From assembly GCF_900112315.1 (NCBI RefSeq), contig NZ_FOLL01000003.1, positions 62,001 through 126,000 of the forward strand: a stretch of DNA of 64,000 nt, in the 5' to 3' direction. Below the pieces are notes generated by a model. The model worked only from the letters and a program-made list of their open reading frames with translations, had not been told where the DNA came from and did no database searches. Of the stretch, positions 1 to 8,637 are shown one piece after another. The first letter of the stretch is position 1; each line of letters begins with the position of its first letter. This DNA is from Parapedobacter composti. Lineage in GTDB: Bacteria; Bacteroidota; Bacteroidia; Sphingobacteriales; Sphingobacteriaceae. A program made the position numbers and the translations under genes.

Positions 1-263
1 TTAAGATAATGTGCCCCCGTTGTGAAAACCGCAAACGTAATACATTGCGACACGTTAAGGATACTTTTTTAACCTATTTTAAACGATTATATGAAACTTC
101 TGGGCATAAGGTGTCTCTTGACCGGTTTTCCGGGGCTTGCACGCATTGAATGCCTGGGCTGGTAAGCGCCATATACGGCACTATAACCGCACTGTCTGGT
201 GCCTCTGAGCAGCAAGAACAGCGAGATCACATCAATTCAGAAATAAATTATAGTATATCAAAC

Positions 264-1442
264 ATGAATCTTTTAAAAACCACATTCCTATTGCTCCTTT
301 GTACCATTCTAAGCTGCACTACGCAAAACGAAACGGAAACGCGGCTTAAAAATATCGAACAGCAACTTGCCGGGTTACGCTCCCGGTCTTTACAAGAAAA
401 CAATATTCCGCGAAGCATTAACAAAGAGGGAGAAATCCGCTGGATAGAGAAACCCTATGATTGGACGGAAGGCTTTTGGCCGGGAACCTGCTGGATGATG
501 TATGAGCGAACAAAAGATGAACAATGGAAGGAAGCGGCCATTGCAGCACAAAAAATGTTTGAACACCATAAGGATCTCACCACCGACCATGATCTTGGCT
601 TCATATTCAATAATTCATTTGGAAAGGCCTATAGAATAACCGGTCAAGCACAATACAAACAAGTCTTGATAGATGCTGCGAATGCGTTGATTACACGGTT
701 CAACGAAAATGTAGGGTGCATTCAAAGCTGGGATGTGGTAAATAACTGGCAAAGTGAGCGGGGATGGATGTTTCCTGTAATCATTGATAACCTGATGAAC
801 CTAGAACTACTGTTTGAAGTAGCCGAAATAACCGGCGACAGTACCTACAAAACCATTGCCATCACACACGCCAACACGACCATGAGAAACCACTTCAGAC
901 CCGATGGCAGCTCCTACCACGTGTTGGACTACAACCCTGAAACAGGGGAAATCAACAGCAAGGTTACCGCCCAGGGCTATGCCAACGAAAGCGCTTGGTC
1001 CCGTGGTCAAGCTTGGGCACTGTATGGATATACTATGTGCTATCGATACACCCAAGACATAAAATATCGCGACTTCGCAGAGAAAATCGCAAACTTTATC
1101 CTGAATCATCCCAACTATCCCGCAGATGGCGTGCCTTATTGGGATTTCAATGCACCCAATATTCCTAATGAACAACGCGATGCGTCTTCGGCAGCCATCA
1201 TCGCATCGGCTTTGCTCGAACTCAGCAACTATACGGAAAACCGGTATTTGAAAAATGCCGAACACATCGTTAATTCATTGGCGAGCGATGCTTACACAGC
1301 GGAATTGGGAGAAAACGGACATTTTGTGCTGATGCACAGCGTAGGAAGCATTCCTCATGGCAACGAAATAGATGTACCGCTCAATTATGCCGACTATTAT
1401 TACATTGAAGCATTGGCCCGCCAAAGCGAAAAACGTTTGTAA
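264..1442 (+). CDS. GH88 unsaturated glucuronyl hydrolase, lipoprotein
   Basis: Hydrolyses 4,5-unsaturated uronic acid from the non-reducing end of oligosaccharides made by polysaccharide lyases. The 392-residue protein starts with a signal peptide and lipobox (ILSC, Cys18), so it should be a membrane-anchored lipoprotein. The DHDLGF motif near residue 108 and IIDNLMNLELL with Asp175 match the two catalytic aspartates of the GH88 family (Asp88 and Asp149 in the Bacillus enzyme). An in-frame ATG exists 114 nt upstream, but only the start at 264 places the signal peptide at the N terminus. The product would feed the kduI/kduD genes nearby. Base composition is more AT-rich than the genes beyond 5.6 kb. 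GH105 is the main alternative family. Confidence 0.9.
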   Translation: MNLLKTTFLLLLCTILSCTTQNETETRLKNIEQQLAGLRSRSLQENNIPRSINKEGEIRWIEKPYDWTEGFWPGTCWMMYERTKDEQWKEAAIAAQKMFEHHKDLTTDHDLGFIFNNSFGKAYRITGQAQYKQVLIDAANALITRFNENVGCIQSWDVVNNWQSERGWMFPVIIDNLMNLELLFEVAEITGDSTYKTIAITHANTTMRNHFRPDGSSYHVLDYNPETGEINSKVTAQGYANESAWSRGQAWALYGYTMCYRYTQDIKYRDFAEKIANFILNHPNYPADGVPYWDFNAPNIPNEQRDASSAAIIASALLELSNYTENRYLKNAEHIVNSLASDAYTAELGENGHFVLMHSVGSIPHGNEIDVPLNYADYYYIEALARQSEKRL

Positions 1443-1505
1443 TCGTGCTTTAAATCTGGCTGACATAACGCCTGAAAATATCCTCACCAAGGTACGGACG
1501 CTTTT

Positions 1506-1533
1506 TTATCCCCTCGTACAGGGGATAATTTTT
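1506..1533 (+). terminator. Probable rho-independent terminator of the GH88 gene
   Basis: An 8-bp perfect stem (TTATCCCC at 1506-1513 and GGGGATAA at 1521-1528) with a 7-nt loop is followed by a run of T. It separates the GH88 gene from the sensor gene. Confidence 0.6.
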
Positions 1534-1535
1534 GT

Positions 1536-1543
1536 TAATTTTG
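1536..1543 (+). promoter_or_regulatory. Candidate -7 element for the hybrid sensor gene
   Basis: TAATTTTG matches the Bacteroidetes -7 consensus TAnnTTTG and lies 19 nt before the ATG. No clear -33 TTTG is present because the terminator hairpin occupies that position, so this is a weak call. Confidence 0.35.
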
Positions 1544-1562
1544 GTCGCTAACCGATTGACTG

Positions 1563-4500
1563 ATGAAAGCGTGTTTTTCTGCTATTTTGCTGTTTTCTGG
1601 CCTGTATGCAAAGATTGCGCTCGCACAGCATTCGGAAGGTATACCCGATGACTTTAAATTCAAACACTTCACCTCCGCCAATGGACTCTCCCAGCGGTCG
1701 GTAATGGCCATTTTGCAAGATAAGAAGGGATATTTATGGTTTGGCACAAGAGACGGCCTAAATCGATTTGATGGCAACAAGTTCATCGTATACCGGCATT
1801 ATTCAACCGATTCCACAAGTTTAAGCAACAATAACATCCACGTCATCTACGAAGACAGCTATGGAAACCTCTGGGTTGGCACCCACATCGGATTAAACAA
1901 ATATAACCCTAAAACTGACAACTTCATTCGTTACGGAAACACTGACCTGCAGCCCCGCCCCGCGGATCACATCATACGTGGTATTGCACAGGTGAGTACA
2001 GACCTGCTGTGGGCCGCCACCGACAATGGCATCCTCCAGATTAACCTGAAAACAGATGAGACCAAACGGATCAAGAAACTGGACGATAATCCGCAGTCGT
2101 TGAGCGACAACAAAACACGCTATTTTCTGAAGACGGACAACGACAACGTCTGGATCTGCAACACGCGGTATATTGATGTTTATAACCTGAGGCAAAAGAC
2201 TTTCCGGCGCATTGATTATCCCAAAAAGAATAGCAGCGAAATTCACCTGAACGACCTTCCAACGCTTTATGTCGACCAGAAAAAGACGATGTGGCTCGGC
2301 TACGAAAAAGGTTTGGCCGTTTTTGATTCCGAAACCGGGAGCTTTGTCGACTTTGAGTTTCAAAACAAAAAGCCGATTACCAGTGCCGTCCGGAGCATCT
2401 GCGAAGACCTCGACGGCAATTTGTGGATAGGTAGCTACTCCGGATTATATATTCTGAACGCCGAGCGCGCCGAGCTGAGGCATATCGTACACGATGAAGA
2501 CAATTCAGCCAGCTTAAGCCAAAACTCTATTTATAAAATTATACGGGATTCCAGGGGCGACATGTGGCTCGGAACCTGGGCCGACGGCCTTAATTACTAC
2601 AATAGGGATAACGGTGCGTTCAAACAGTTTTCGTTTGGCAATACCCACAACAAACTAAACTACCGGGTGGTAAGCGGCATCGCCGAGGACGCAAATGGAA
2701 ATCTATGGATTGGCACCGAAGGCGGAGGGCTGAACTTCTATGACAAAAAGACAAAAAAATTTACCTATTACAAAAATGACCCCGCCGATAAATACAGCTT
2801 AAGTGCAAACAACGTAAAGTCGGTAATTATAGACCACAACCAGCACATCTGGATAGGAATCCATGATGGCGGGCTGAACTTCCTGGATCCCTCCCGAAAG
2901 CCTTTCAAATTCCAGCGAATAGATTTTTCCGATGAAAATAATCTCTCGCTTAAGGCTTACAAGGTCCTGACACTTTTGGAAGACCGACAGGGAAATATTT
3001 GGATAGGGACATTGACAGGAGGACTTATCTTTTACGATGTACATACCAAGCAATTGTCGAAAATTGATAAGGATATCAAAAGCATTATGAGCATTGAGCA
3101 GTCAGAAAATCCCGACGTATTGCTCCTTGGCGGCGACAATGGCCTCGAAACGATTAATATCCTAACCAAAGAACGGAATCAGCTTCCGCTTAAAACCGAT
3201 CTGCACACCCCCCCACTTAATGTCAACTGTATCTTTGTCGATAACTTCAACAATTACTGGATAGGAACGGAAGGGCAAGGCGTGTTTATGTATGATCCCA
3301 AAAGAAAAAAAACCGTCGCCTATGGCGTTAAAGAAGGGTTGCCAAACGATATCATATATGGCATCTTATCGGATAACAACGGAAATATTTGGATGAGCAC
3401 AAATAACGGGCTTAGCCGCTTGAACATCACGTCCAACGACATAAAAAACTACAACCAGGCAGATGGACTGCAAGGAAATGAGTTCAACTACGGCTCTTTT
3501 TATAAAACCAAAGACAACAGGCTGTTGTTCGGCGGAACCAACGGACTCACCTATTTTGATCCAAACGACATCCGGAAGAATAGTTTTACGCCGACCATCG
3601 ACATCACCCGCATTGCGGTGAATAACGCACCCTATGCCAAAATCACGGATGCCGTATCCCGTATCGCTCTTAAACACAACGAAAATAATTTCAGCATAGA
3701 CTTTACCGCATTAAGCTACATGCAACCCGAAAAAAACGAGTTCGCTTATATGCTGGAAGGCTATGACCGAAAATGGAACTATGTGGGTAATCAGCGGACA
3801 GCGATATACACAAACATTGAAGCCGGCAACTATGTATTCAGGGTACGGGGAGCAAACAATGATGGTGTATGGAATGAGACGGGCGACTCGATAGCCATCC
3901 GCGTATTACCCGCACCTTGGCGAACTTGGTGGGCATATTGTTTCTACTTGGTAACATTGGGCGGCGTATTTCTATATATCCGGAAGTTAATGCTACTGCG
4001 AATAAAAGAGCGTAAAGAAAAAGAAAAGTCAGATCAGATCAACCAACTGCGGCTAAGCCTGTTTACGGACGTTTCCCATGAATTTCGCACACCACTAACA
4101 TTGATCGTCGGCCCCCTTGAAAAAATGGTGGGCCAACGCCTGGGCGACGGTTACATTCGCCAGCAGCATGAAATCATGCTGAAAAACGCCAAAATGCTGC
4201 TCCAGCTTATCAACCAGATCTTGGATTTCCGAAAAAGCGAAGTCGGAAAGCTTGCGCTCCGGGCGTCCAAAAACAACATTGTCCCTTTTGTCGCTGATAT
4301 CAAAAAGTCCTTTGATGCATTAGCAGAAAAAAAGGGCATCAATTACCAGTTAATTACGGGCGACAGCGATATCCAGGTATGGTTTGACAAATCCAAATTA
4401 AAGAATATTCTGTTCAACCTGTTGGCTAATGCATTCAAGTTCAGCGACGACCACAGCGAAGTCACGATACACCTGTCAACGACTTCCAAGAAACGGGATT

Positions 4501-5636
4501 CGCATCCCGCAACTTATGTAGAAATCGGTGTCACCAATTTTGGCCCTGTTATCCCCGAAGGGCAGATCCGCCGTATTTTTGACCCGTTTCACCAGCTGGA
4601 TCATGGCAAAATGAATCTGGGTTCAGGAATTGGATTGACTTTAACAAAAAGGCTGGTAGAACTCCATAAGGGCGAGATAACGGTGAAAAGCTCCATAACA
4701 GGAGGTACACGTTTTGATGTTTTGCTCCCGTTGGGTCGAGACCATCTTTCGAAAAATGAGTGTTTTGAGGATTCCGAAGACAGCTTCGACGGAGACAGCT
4801 TTATATTCGATGCACCAATCGAAAAGCCGGAAAATCCGCCAGCGGCAACAAGCCATGATGAGGCGCTACAAAATCTACTCATCGTAGAAGACAACGTAGA
4901 CCTGCTCAATTTCATCAAGGAAATTTTCATCAACAAATACAACATCTTCATCGCCCAAAACGGAGAGCAGGCGATCGCCATCGCCCGGGAACAGGGCATT
5001 GATCTGATTATAAGCGACATTCAAATGCCCGTTATGAATGGCTTTGAACTATGCCACAACATCAAGACAACCTTGTTGACCAGCCACATTCCCGTTATTC
5101 TGCTTACCGCAAAAACATCTCCGGTACATCAGGAAAAAGGTTACCTCGTAGGAGCAGACGCCTATATTACCAAACCTTTCGATGCAAACATCTTGGCTAT
5201 CAGGGCCACCAATTTATTAAACACACGGGCCAACCTGATTCGCAAGTTTAAACAAGACGTCATCCTGGAGCCCAAAAACCTGACCATAACATCCCCTGAT
5301 GAACAATTTCTGAAAAATGCCATAGCTATCGTTGAACAGCACATAACAGACCCCGATTTCAATGCAAGCGTGTTTATCGATCAAATGAACATGAGCCGCA
5401 CGGTAATCTATACCAAGCTAAAGGCCTTGACCGGGCAGAATATTTCAACCTTTATCAGAACCATCCGACTGAAGAAAGCGGGGCTGATGATTGTTCAAAC
5501 GGATTTGAATATCTCCCAGATCGCCTATGAAGTAGGTTTCAATGACCTTAAGTATTTTAGAGACAGTTTTAAGGAATTATTCAAAATGACGCCCACTGAA
5601 TATAAAAAAAGGAGTGTTAAGGAAAAACGTCCCTAA
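1563..5636 (+). CDS. Hybrid two-component system sensor/regulator (HTCS)
   Basis: A one-protein sensor and transcription factor typical of Bacteroidetes polysaccharide-use loci. After a signal peptide (residues 1-21) come two seven-bladed propeller sets built from Reg_prop repeats (many WxGT/WIGT motifs, about residues 30-690), a Y_Y_Y domain (about 700-775) and one membrane helix (about 785-805). The cytoplasmic part has a HisKA domain with phospho-acceptor His839 in SHEFRTPLT, an HATPase domain (GSGIGLTL), a receiver domain with Asp1152 in ISDIQMPVMNG, and a C-terminal AraC-type DNA-binding domain. Family knowledge says the periplasmic propeller binds an oligosaccharide. The GH88 and kdu neighbours suggest an unsaturated uronate oligomer as ligand, which is inference. 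It converges on kduD with 32 nt between stops. Confidence 0.95.
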   Translation: MKACFSAILLFSGLYAKIALAQHSEGIPDDFKFKHFTSANGLSQRSVMAILQDKKGYLWFGTRDGLNRFDGNKFIVYRHYSTDSTSLSNNNIHVIYEDSYGNLWVGTHIGLNKYNPKTDNFIRYGNTDLQPRPADHIIRGIAQVSTDLLWAATDNGILQINLKTDETKRIKKLDDNPQSLSDNKTRYFLKTDNDNVWICNTRYIDVYNLRQKTFRRIDYPKKNSSEIHLNDLPTLYVDQKKTMWLGYEKGLAVFDSETGSFVDFEFQNKKPITSAVRSICEDLDGNLWIGSYSGLYILNAERAELRHIVHDEDNSASLSQNSIYKIIRDSRGDMWLGTWADGLNYYNRDNGAFKQFSFGNTHNKLNYRVVSGIAEDANGNLWIGTEGGGLNFYDKKTKKFTYYKNDPADKYSLSANNVKSVIIDHNQHIWIGIHDGGLNFLDPSRKPFKFQRIDFSDENNLSLKAYKVLTLLEDRQGNIWIGTLTGGLIFYDVHTKQLSKIDKDIKSIMSIEQSENPDVLLLGGDNGLETINILTKERNQLPLKTDLHTPPLNVNCIFVDNFNNYWIGTEGQGVFMYDPKRKKTVAYGVKEGLPNDIIYGILSDNNGNIWMSTNNGLSRLNITSNDIKNYNQADGLQGNEFNYGSFYKTKDNRLLFGGTNGLTYFDPNDIRKNSFTPTIDITRIAVNNAPYAKITDAVSRIALKHNENNFSIDFTALSYMQPEKNEFAYMLEGYDRKWNYVGNQRTAIYTNIEAGNYVFRVRGANNDGVWNETGDSIAIRVLPAPWRTWWAYCFYLVTLGGVFLYIRKLMLLRIKERKEKEKSDQINQLRLSLFTDVSHEFRTPLTLIVGPLEKMVGQRLGDGYIRQQHEIMLKNAKMLLQLINQILDFRKSEVGKLALRASKNNIVPFVADIKKSFDALAEKKGINYQLITGDSDIQVWFDKSKLKNILFNLLANAFKFSDDHSEVTIHLSTTSKKRDSHPATYVEIGVTNFGPVIPEGQIRRIFDPFHQLDHGKMNLGSGIGLTLTKRLVELHKGEITVKSSITGGTRFDVLLPLGRDHLSKNECFEDSEDSFDGDSFIFDAPIEKPENPPAATSHDEALQNLLIVEDNVDLLNFIKEIFINKYNIFIAQNGEQAIAIAREQGIDLIISDIQMPVMNGFELCHNIKTTLLTSHIPVILLTAKTSPVHQEKGYLVGADAYITKPFDANILAIRATNLLNTRANLIRKFKQDVILEPKNLTITSPDEQFLKNAIAIVEQHITDPDFNASVFIDQMNMSRTVIYTKLKALTGQNISTFIRTIRLKKAGLMIVQTDLNISQIAYEVGFNDLKYFRDSFKELFKMTPTEYKKRSVKEKRP

Positions 5637-5668
5637 CCTCCTCTATTACACTTGTGATAATTCAATGC

Positions 5669-6439
5669 TTACCGTCCCATCCATCCGCCGTCGACGGTCA
5701 GGATGGTTCCATGCACGTAGTTAGATGCATCAGACGCCAAAAACACCGCCGGCCCTTTGAAATCTTCCGGTTCGCCCCATCGTCCGGCGGGGATGCGCTC
5801 AAGAATCGATCGGCTTCGATCCGGATCATTGCGCAGCGCCTCGGTATTATCCGTGGAAATATAGCCCGGCGCAATGGCGTTAACATTTACCCCTTTAGAC
5901 GCCCACTCATTGGCAAAGGCCTTGGTAAGCTGGCCCACGGCGCCTTTGGAAGCCGCGTAACCCGGCACATTGATACCCCCTTGGAAGGTAAGCAGCGATG
6001 CCGTGAAAACAATTTTCCCGTAGCCCCGGGCCACCATGTCTTTGCCGATTTCGCGCGTCAGTATAAACTGGGCATTTTGGTTGATTTCAATAACCTTGTC
6101 CCAATACTCGTCAGGATGTTCCACAGCCGGTTTACGCAATATCGTTCCCGCGTTGTTAAACAGGATATCTATCCGCGGATGGTCCGCCTTGACCTGTTCA
6201 ATAAACGCGTATACCGCCCGGCGATCGCCGAAATCGGCTTGATAGGCATAAAATTTACGCCCTGTCGCCTCCACGGCCTTCGCCACCTCGCTACCCTCCA
6301 GTTCGAGGGAAGCCGACACACCGATAATATCTGCCCCTGCTGTTGCCAGCGCCTCCGCAATGGCCATGCCGATACCGCGTTTGCAACCGGTAACAAGGGC
6401 CACTTTTCCGCTCAAATCAAATAATTGTTCGTTTGCCAT
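5669..6439 (-). CDS. kduD: 2-deoxy-D-gluconate 3-dehydrogenase KduD
   Basis: A short-chain dehydrogenase of 256 residues that reduces 2,5-diketo-3-deoxygluconate (DKII) to 2-keto-3-deoxygluconate with NAD(P)H in the cytoplasm. The Rossmann motif TGCKRGIG, NNAG, the catalytic Ser in FTAS and the YAASK motif are all present, and the C terminus TVDGGWMGR is typical for KduD. It is the last gene of the kduI-DUF4861-kduD operon, 16 nt after the DUF4861 gene. No kdgK or kdgA gene for the next steps is in the window. Confidence 0.92.
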   Translation of the reverse strand: MANEQLFDLSGKVALVTGCKRGIGMAIAEALATAGADIIGVSASLELEGSEVAKAVEATGRKFYAYQADFGDRRAVYAFIEQVKADHPRIDILFNNAGTILRKPAVEHPDEYWDKVIEINQNAQFILTREIGKDMVARGYGKIVFTASLLTFQGGINVPGYAASKGAVGQLTKAFANEWASKGVNVNAIAPGYISTDNTEALRNDPDRSRSILERIPAGRWGEPEDFKGPAVFLASDASNYVHGTILTVDGGWMGR

Positions 6440-6455
6440 CTCTTATCTTAGTTTA

Positions 6456-7583
6456 TCAGTTTATGGTTACCATTAACGGAGCTGCCAGCTTTTCCCTATG
6501 CGTTTTAAGATAATCAAACCATTCGTCCGCCGTCGAGAACCGGCCGGCCCGATTCCAGGCTCCACCATTATAGTAAACAATAGGCTGTTCATTTTCCGCG
6601 GTCAGCACCGCCAGGTATTGCGTCGGCTCGTCAATATCGCTTTCAAAGGTATCGTCTTCCAGTACTATCCCCACGCCCGTAACCCCGTGTTCAGGGTGTT
6701 CAGGCTCCCAATAGCCGCGCACTCCCGTTCCCGGATCCTTTAAAAGCGCTCCCTCGCCGTTACGGCGCGCGATACCGACAGCCACCGGCACCCTGCCATC
6801 CCCGTCAACCTTGTACGTCACCTCCACCCGGTTCAGCTGCGCGCCCGCATCCAAACTATACAACTTGCTTACAGACACCGTCTTGTCGCCAGCCTTCCAA
6901 GGCTCATAATCCAGCCGGAAGGTAGTACGCAACGGGCCATTGTCGAGAATTTCATATGTCCGGTAATGTTTAGCGTAAGCGAGTTGTCCGTCAACCAACG
7001 GAGCGATGTCGCCTGCCCCCAGCGTCTGTCCTACGGAGTAATAATCCATTCCCTCACCATGATCCGTATGATAATCGCCATGTGCATACCATTTATCAAT
7101 GACCAAGTCTGCGGTGCGTTTCGACCAGAGATCCAGTCCCTGCGCATCATCGGGCCTCCCCTCCAAGGCCTTGCCATACATCCGGAAGGCAACCATGTCA
7201 TTTTCCCAGGCGAAATCGTCAAACCGCTCCGGCACATACCGGGCAAACGTACGCGCCTTTACCGGAGCAGGTTCTCCCGGCTCCACGGCCAGGGTTACCT
7301 CACCAGACGCCGGAACGTGCACATACAGCAATACCGCCTGTGCTTCCCCTGAACCCCGCGTTTCCAGTTGATAAGGAATTTCCTCCCCGCTGGCCTGATC
7401 AACCACCCTAAAAGCACTGTCATTTCCAAACGCGTCGGTAAACTCGGCATAAGGAATGCTCACCAACTCCTCCCTATCGGCACCGGCCGGATTGCTGATG
7501 ACGATCTTAGGTGCTTGTTGCTGGTTACCACATGCCAACCACAAAACGGTACATAAAAGAAAAAAAGCGTTTTTCCTGCTCAT
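6456..7583 (-). CDS. DUF4861-family lipoprotein of the kdu operon
   Basis: A 375-residue protein with a signal peptide and lipobox (VLWLACG), recognised as DUF4861. No catalytic role is established that I know of. The mature part looks like a beta-rich sandwich with repeated short strands and few helices. The placement between kduI and kduD (20 and 16 nt gaps) ties it to unsaturated uronate metabolism, but it should be exported, whereas KduI and KduD are cytoplasmic. A periplasmic mutarotase-like or binding role would fit the layout; this is inference. Confidence 0.85.
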   Translation of the reverse strand: MSRKNAFFLLCTVLWLACGNQQQAPKIVISNPAGADREELVSIPYAEFTDAFGNDSAFRVVDQASGEEIPYQLETRGSGEAQAVLLYVHVPASGEVTLAVEPGEPAPVKARTFARYVPERFDDFAWENDMVAFRMYGKALEGRPDDAQGLDLWSKRTADLVIDKWYAHGDYHTDHGEGMDYYSVGQTLGAGDIAPLVDGQLAYAKHYRTYEILDNGPLRTTFRLDYEPWKAGDKTVSVSKLYSLDAGAQLNRVEVTYKVDGDGRVPVAVGIARRNGEGALLKDPGTGVRGYWEPEHPEHGVTGVGIVLEDDTFESDIDEPTQYLAVLTAENEQPIVYYNGGAWNRAGRFSTADEWFDYLKTHREKLAAPLMVTIN

Positions 7584-7602
7584 TATCCTTAAATTTCAGT
7601 GA

Positions 7603-8445
7603 TTACTTCAATTCGGTAATGGCCCGTTTGTCCATGTCATCATAATCCAGGTTTTCGCCGGCCATGCCCCAGATAAACGTATAGTTGCTCGTCCCCGCCC
7701 CGGCATGGATAGACCACGGCGGGGATATCACCGCCTGTTCGTTATGCATCCAGATATGACGGGTTTCATCCGGCTGCCCCATAAAATGGCACACCGCCTG
7801 GCCCTCCGGTACCTCAAAGTAAAAATAAACCTCCATCCGCCTGTCATGCGTGTGGGCGGGCATGGTGTTCCACACGCTGCCGGTTTTCAGTTCGGTCATT
7901 CCCATTTGCAACTGGCAGGTTTCCACAACGCTGTTGACCAACAGTTTATTGATTGTCCGGTGATTAGCCGTCTCCAGACTACCCAGCACAACGATTTCCG
8001 CATCGGCCTTGGTCACTTTTTTGATCGGATATGCCCGGTGTGCCGGGGCAGAATTAAGGTAAAAACTGGCCGGCGCGGCCGCATCGTCGCTGGAAAACAC
8101 CACCTCCCTATTGCCCTTCCCCACATACAAGGCTTCCTTGAAGCCAAGTTCAAATACCTGGCCGTCCACGGTCACCTTTCCAGCCCCGCCCACATTGATA
8201 ATGCCCAGTTCGCGCCGCTCGAGGAAAAATTCCGCTTTCAGCGGATCGATGGCCTCCAACGTCAATGCCTTACCCACAGGTCTGGCCCCACCGGCGATAT
8301 AGCGGTCATAATGCGTATATACCAACCGGATTTCATCGTCCGTAAAAACATCCGCTATTAAAAACTGTTCACGCAACGCCTCGGTATCCAGCGTCTTGGC
8401 CTCCCGCGGCCCGATGGCATAACGGGATTCGTAATGTACACTCAT
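7603..8445 (-). CDS. kduI: 5-keto-4-deoxyuronate isomerase KduI
   Basis: Isomerises 5-keto-4-deoxyuronate (the open form of the GH88 product) to DKII. The 280-residue length equals the family norm and it has the double cupin fold. The zinc-binding region is seen in MPAHTHDRRMEVYFYFE (two His and a Glu), with a further His in the SPPWSIHAG segment. It is the first gene of the operon, and its promoter with a palindromic site lies at 8526-8568. Confidence 0.95.
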   Translation of the reverse strand: MSVHYESRYAIGPREAKTLDTEALREQFLIADVFTDDEIRLVYTHYDRYIAGGARPVGKALTLEAIDPLKAEFFLERRELGIINVGGAGKVTVDGQVFELGFKEALYVGKGNREVVFSSDDAAAPASFYLNSAPAHRAYPIKKVTKADAEIVVLGSLETANHRTINKLLVNSVVETCQLQMGMTELKTGSVWNTMPAHTHDRRMEVYFYFEVPEGQAVCHFMGQPDETRHIWMHNEQAVISPPWSIHAGAGTSNYTFIWGMAGENLDYDDMDKRAITELK

Positions 8446-8525
8446 GATAAACTTTTTAAGTTAACTGATTGCTGTTACTGTTTTATATGATTGCTATTAA
8501 TTAATCCGTTTACTATTGGAGCGCC

Positions 8526-8568
8526 TAAAGATAACCACATTCCCTAAACGATGCAAACGTTTACGCAT
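8526..8568 (-). promoter_or_regulatory. kduI promoter with LacI-like operator
   Basis: On the minus strand a -33 TTTG (8554-8557) is followed after exactly 20 nt by TATCTTTA (8526-8533), one base off the -7 consensus TAnnTTTG. The -33 box lies inside ATGCAAACGTTTACGCAT (8551-8568), whose centre AAACGTTT is a perfect palindrome of the kind bound by LacI-family regulators. Occupation would block sigma access, so repression is likely. The start site would be near 8520, about 75 nt before the kduI ATG. Confidence 0.6.
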
Positions 8569-8570
8569 TT

Positions 8571-8637
8571 ACTCACCGATCACCCACCACCCATCACCCA
8601 CCACAGACCACCGATCACCTCACCCACCACCGATCAC
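8571..8637. repeat. Degenerate CCGATCACC/CCCACCAC repeat (copy 1)
   Basis: About 67 nt made of imperfect units of ACCGATCACC and CACCCACCAC directly after the aldehyde dehydrogenase gene. The gene's TGA stop lies inside the last unit. A similar tract sits at 55749-55806, also after a reverse-strand gene. On the sense strand it is G-rich with several GGTGG and GGTGATCGG units. It may act as a 3' end element. Confidence 0.7.

Noticed and set aside
1-263. Left edge before the GH88 gene
   Set aside because: No gene end, promoter consensus or RNA could be supported; a 24-codon ORF at 91-165 is not convincing.
5654-6424. Long forward ORF (256 codons) opposite kduD
   Set aside because: It mirrors kduD almost exactly, and its product has no recognisable domain. 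GC-rich codon use on the reverse strand keeps the antisense frame open.
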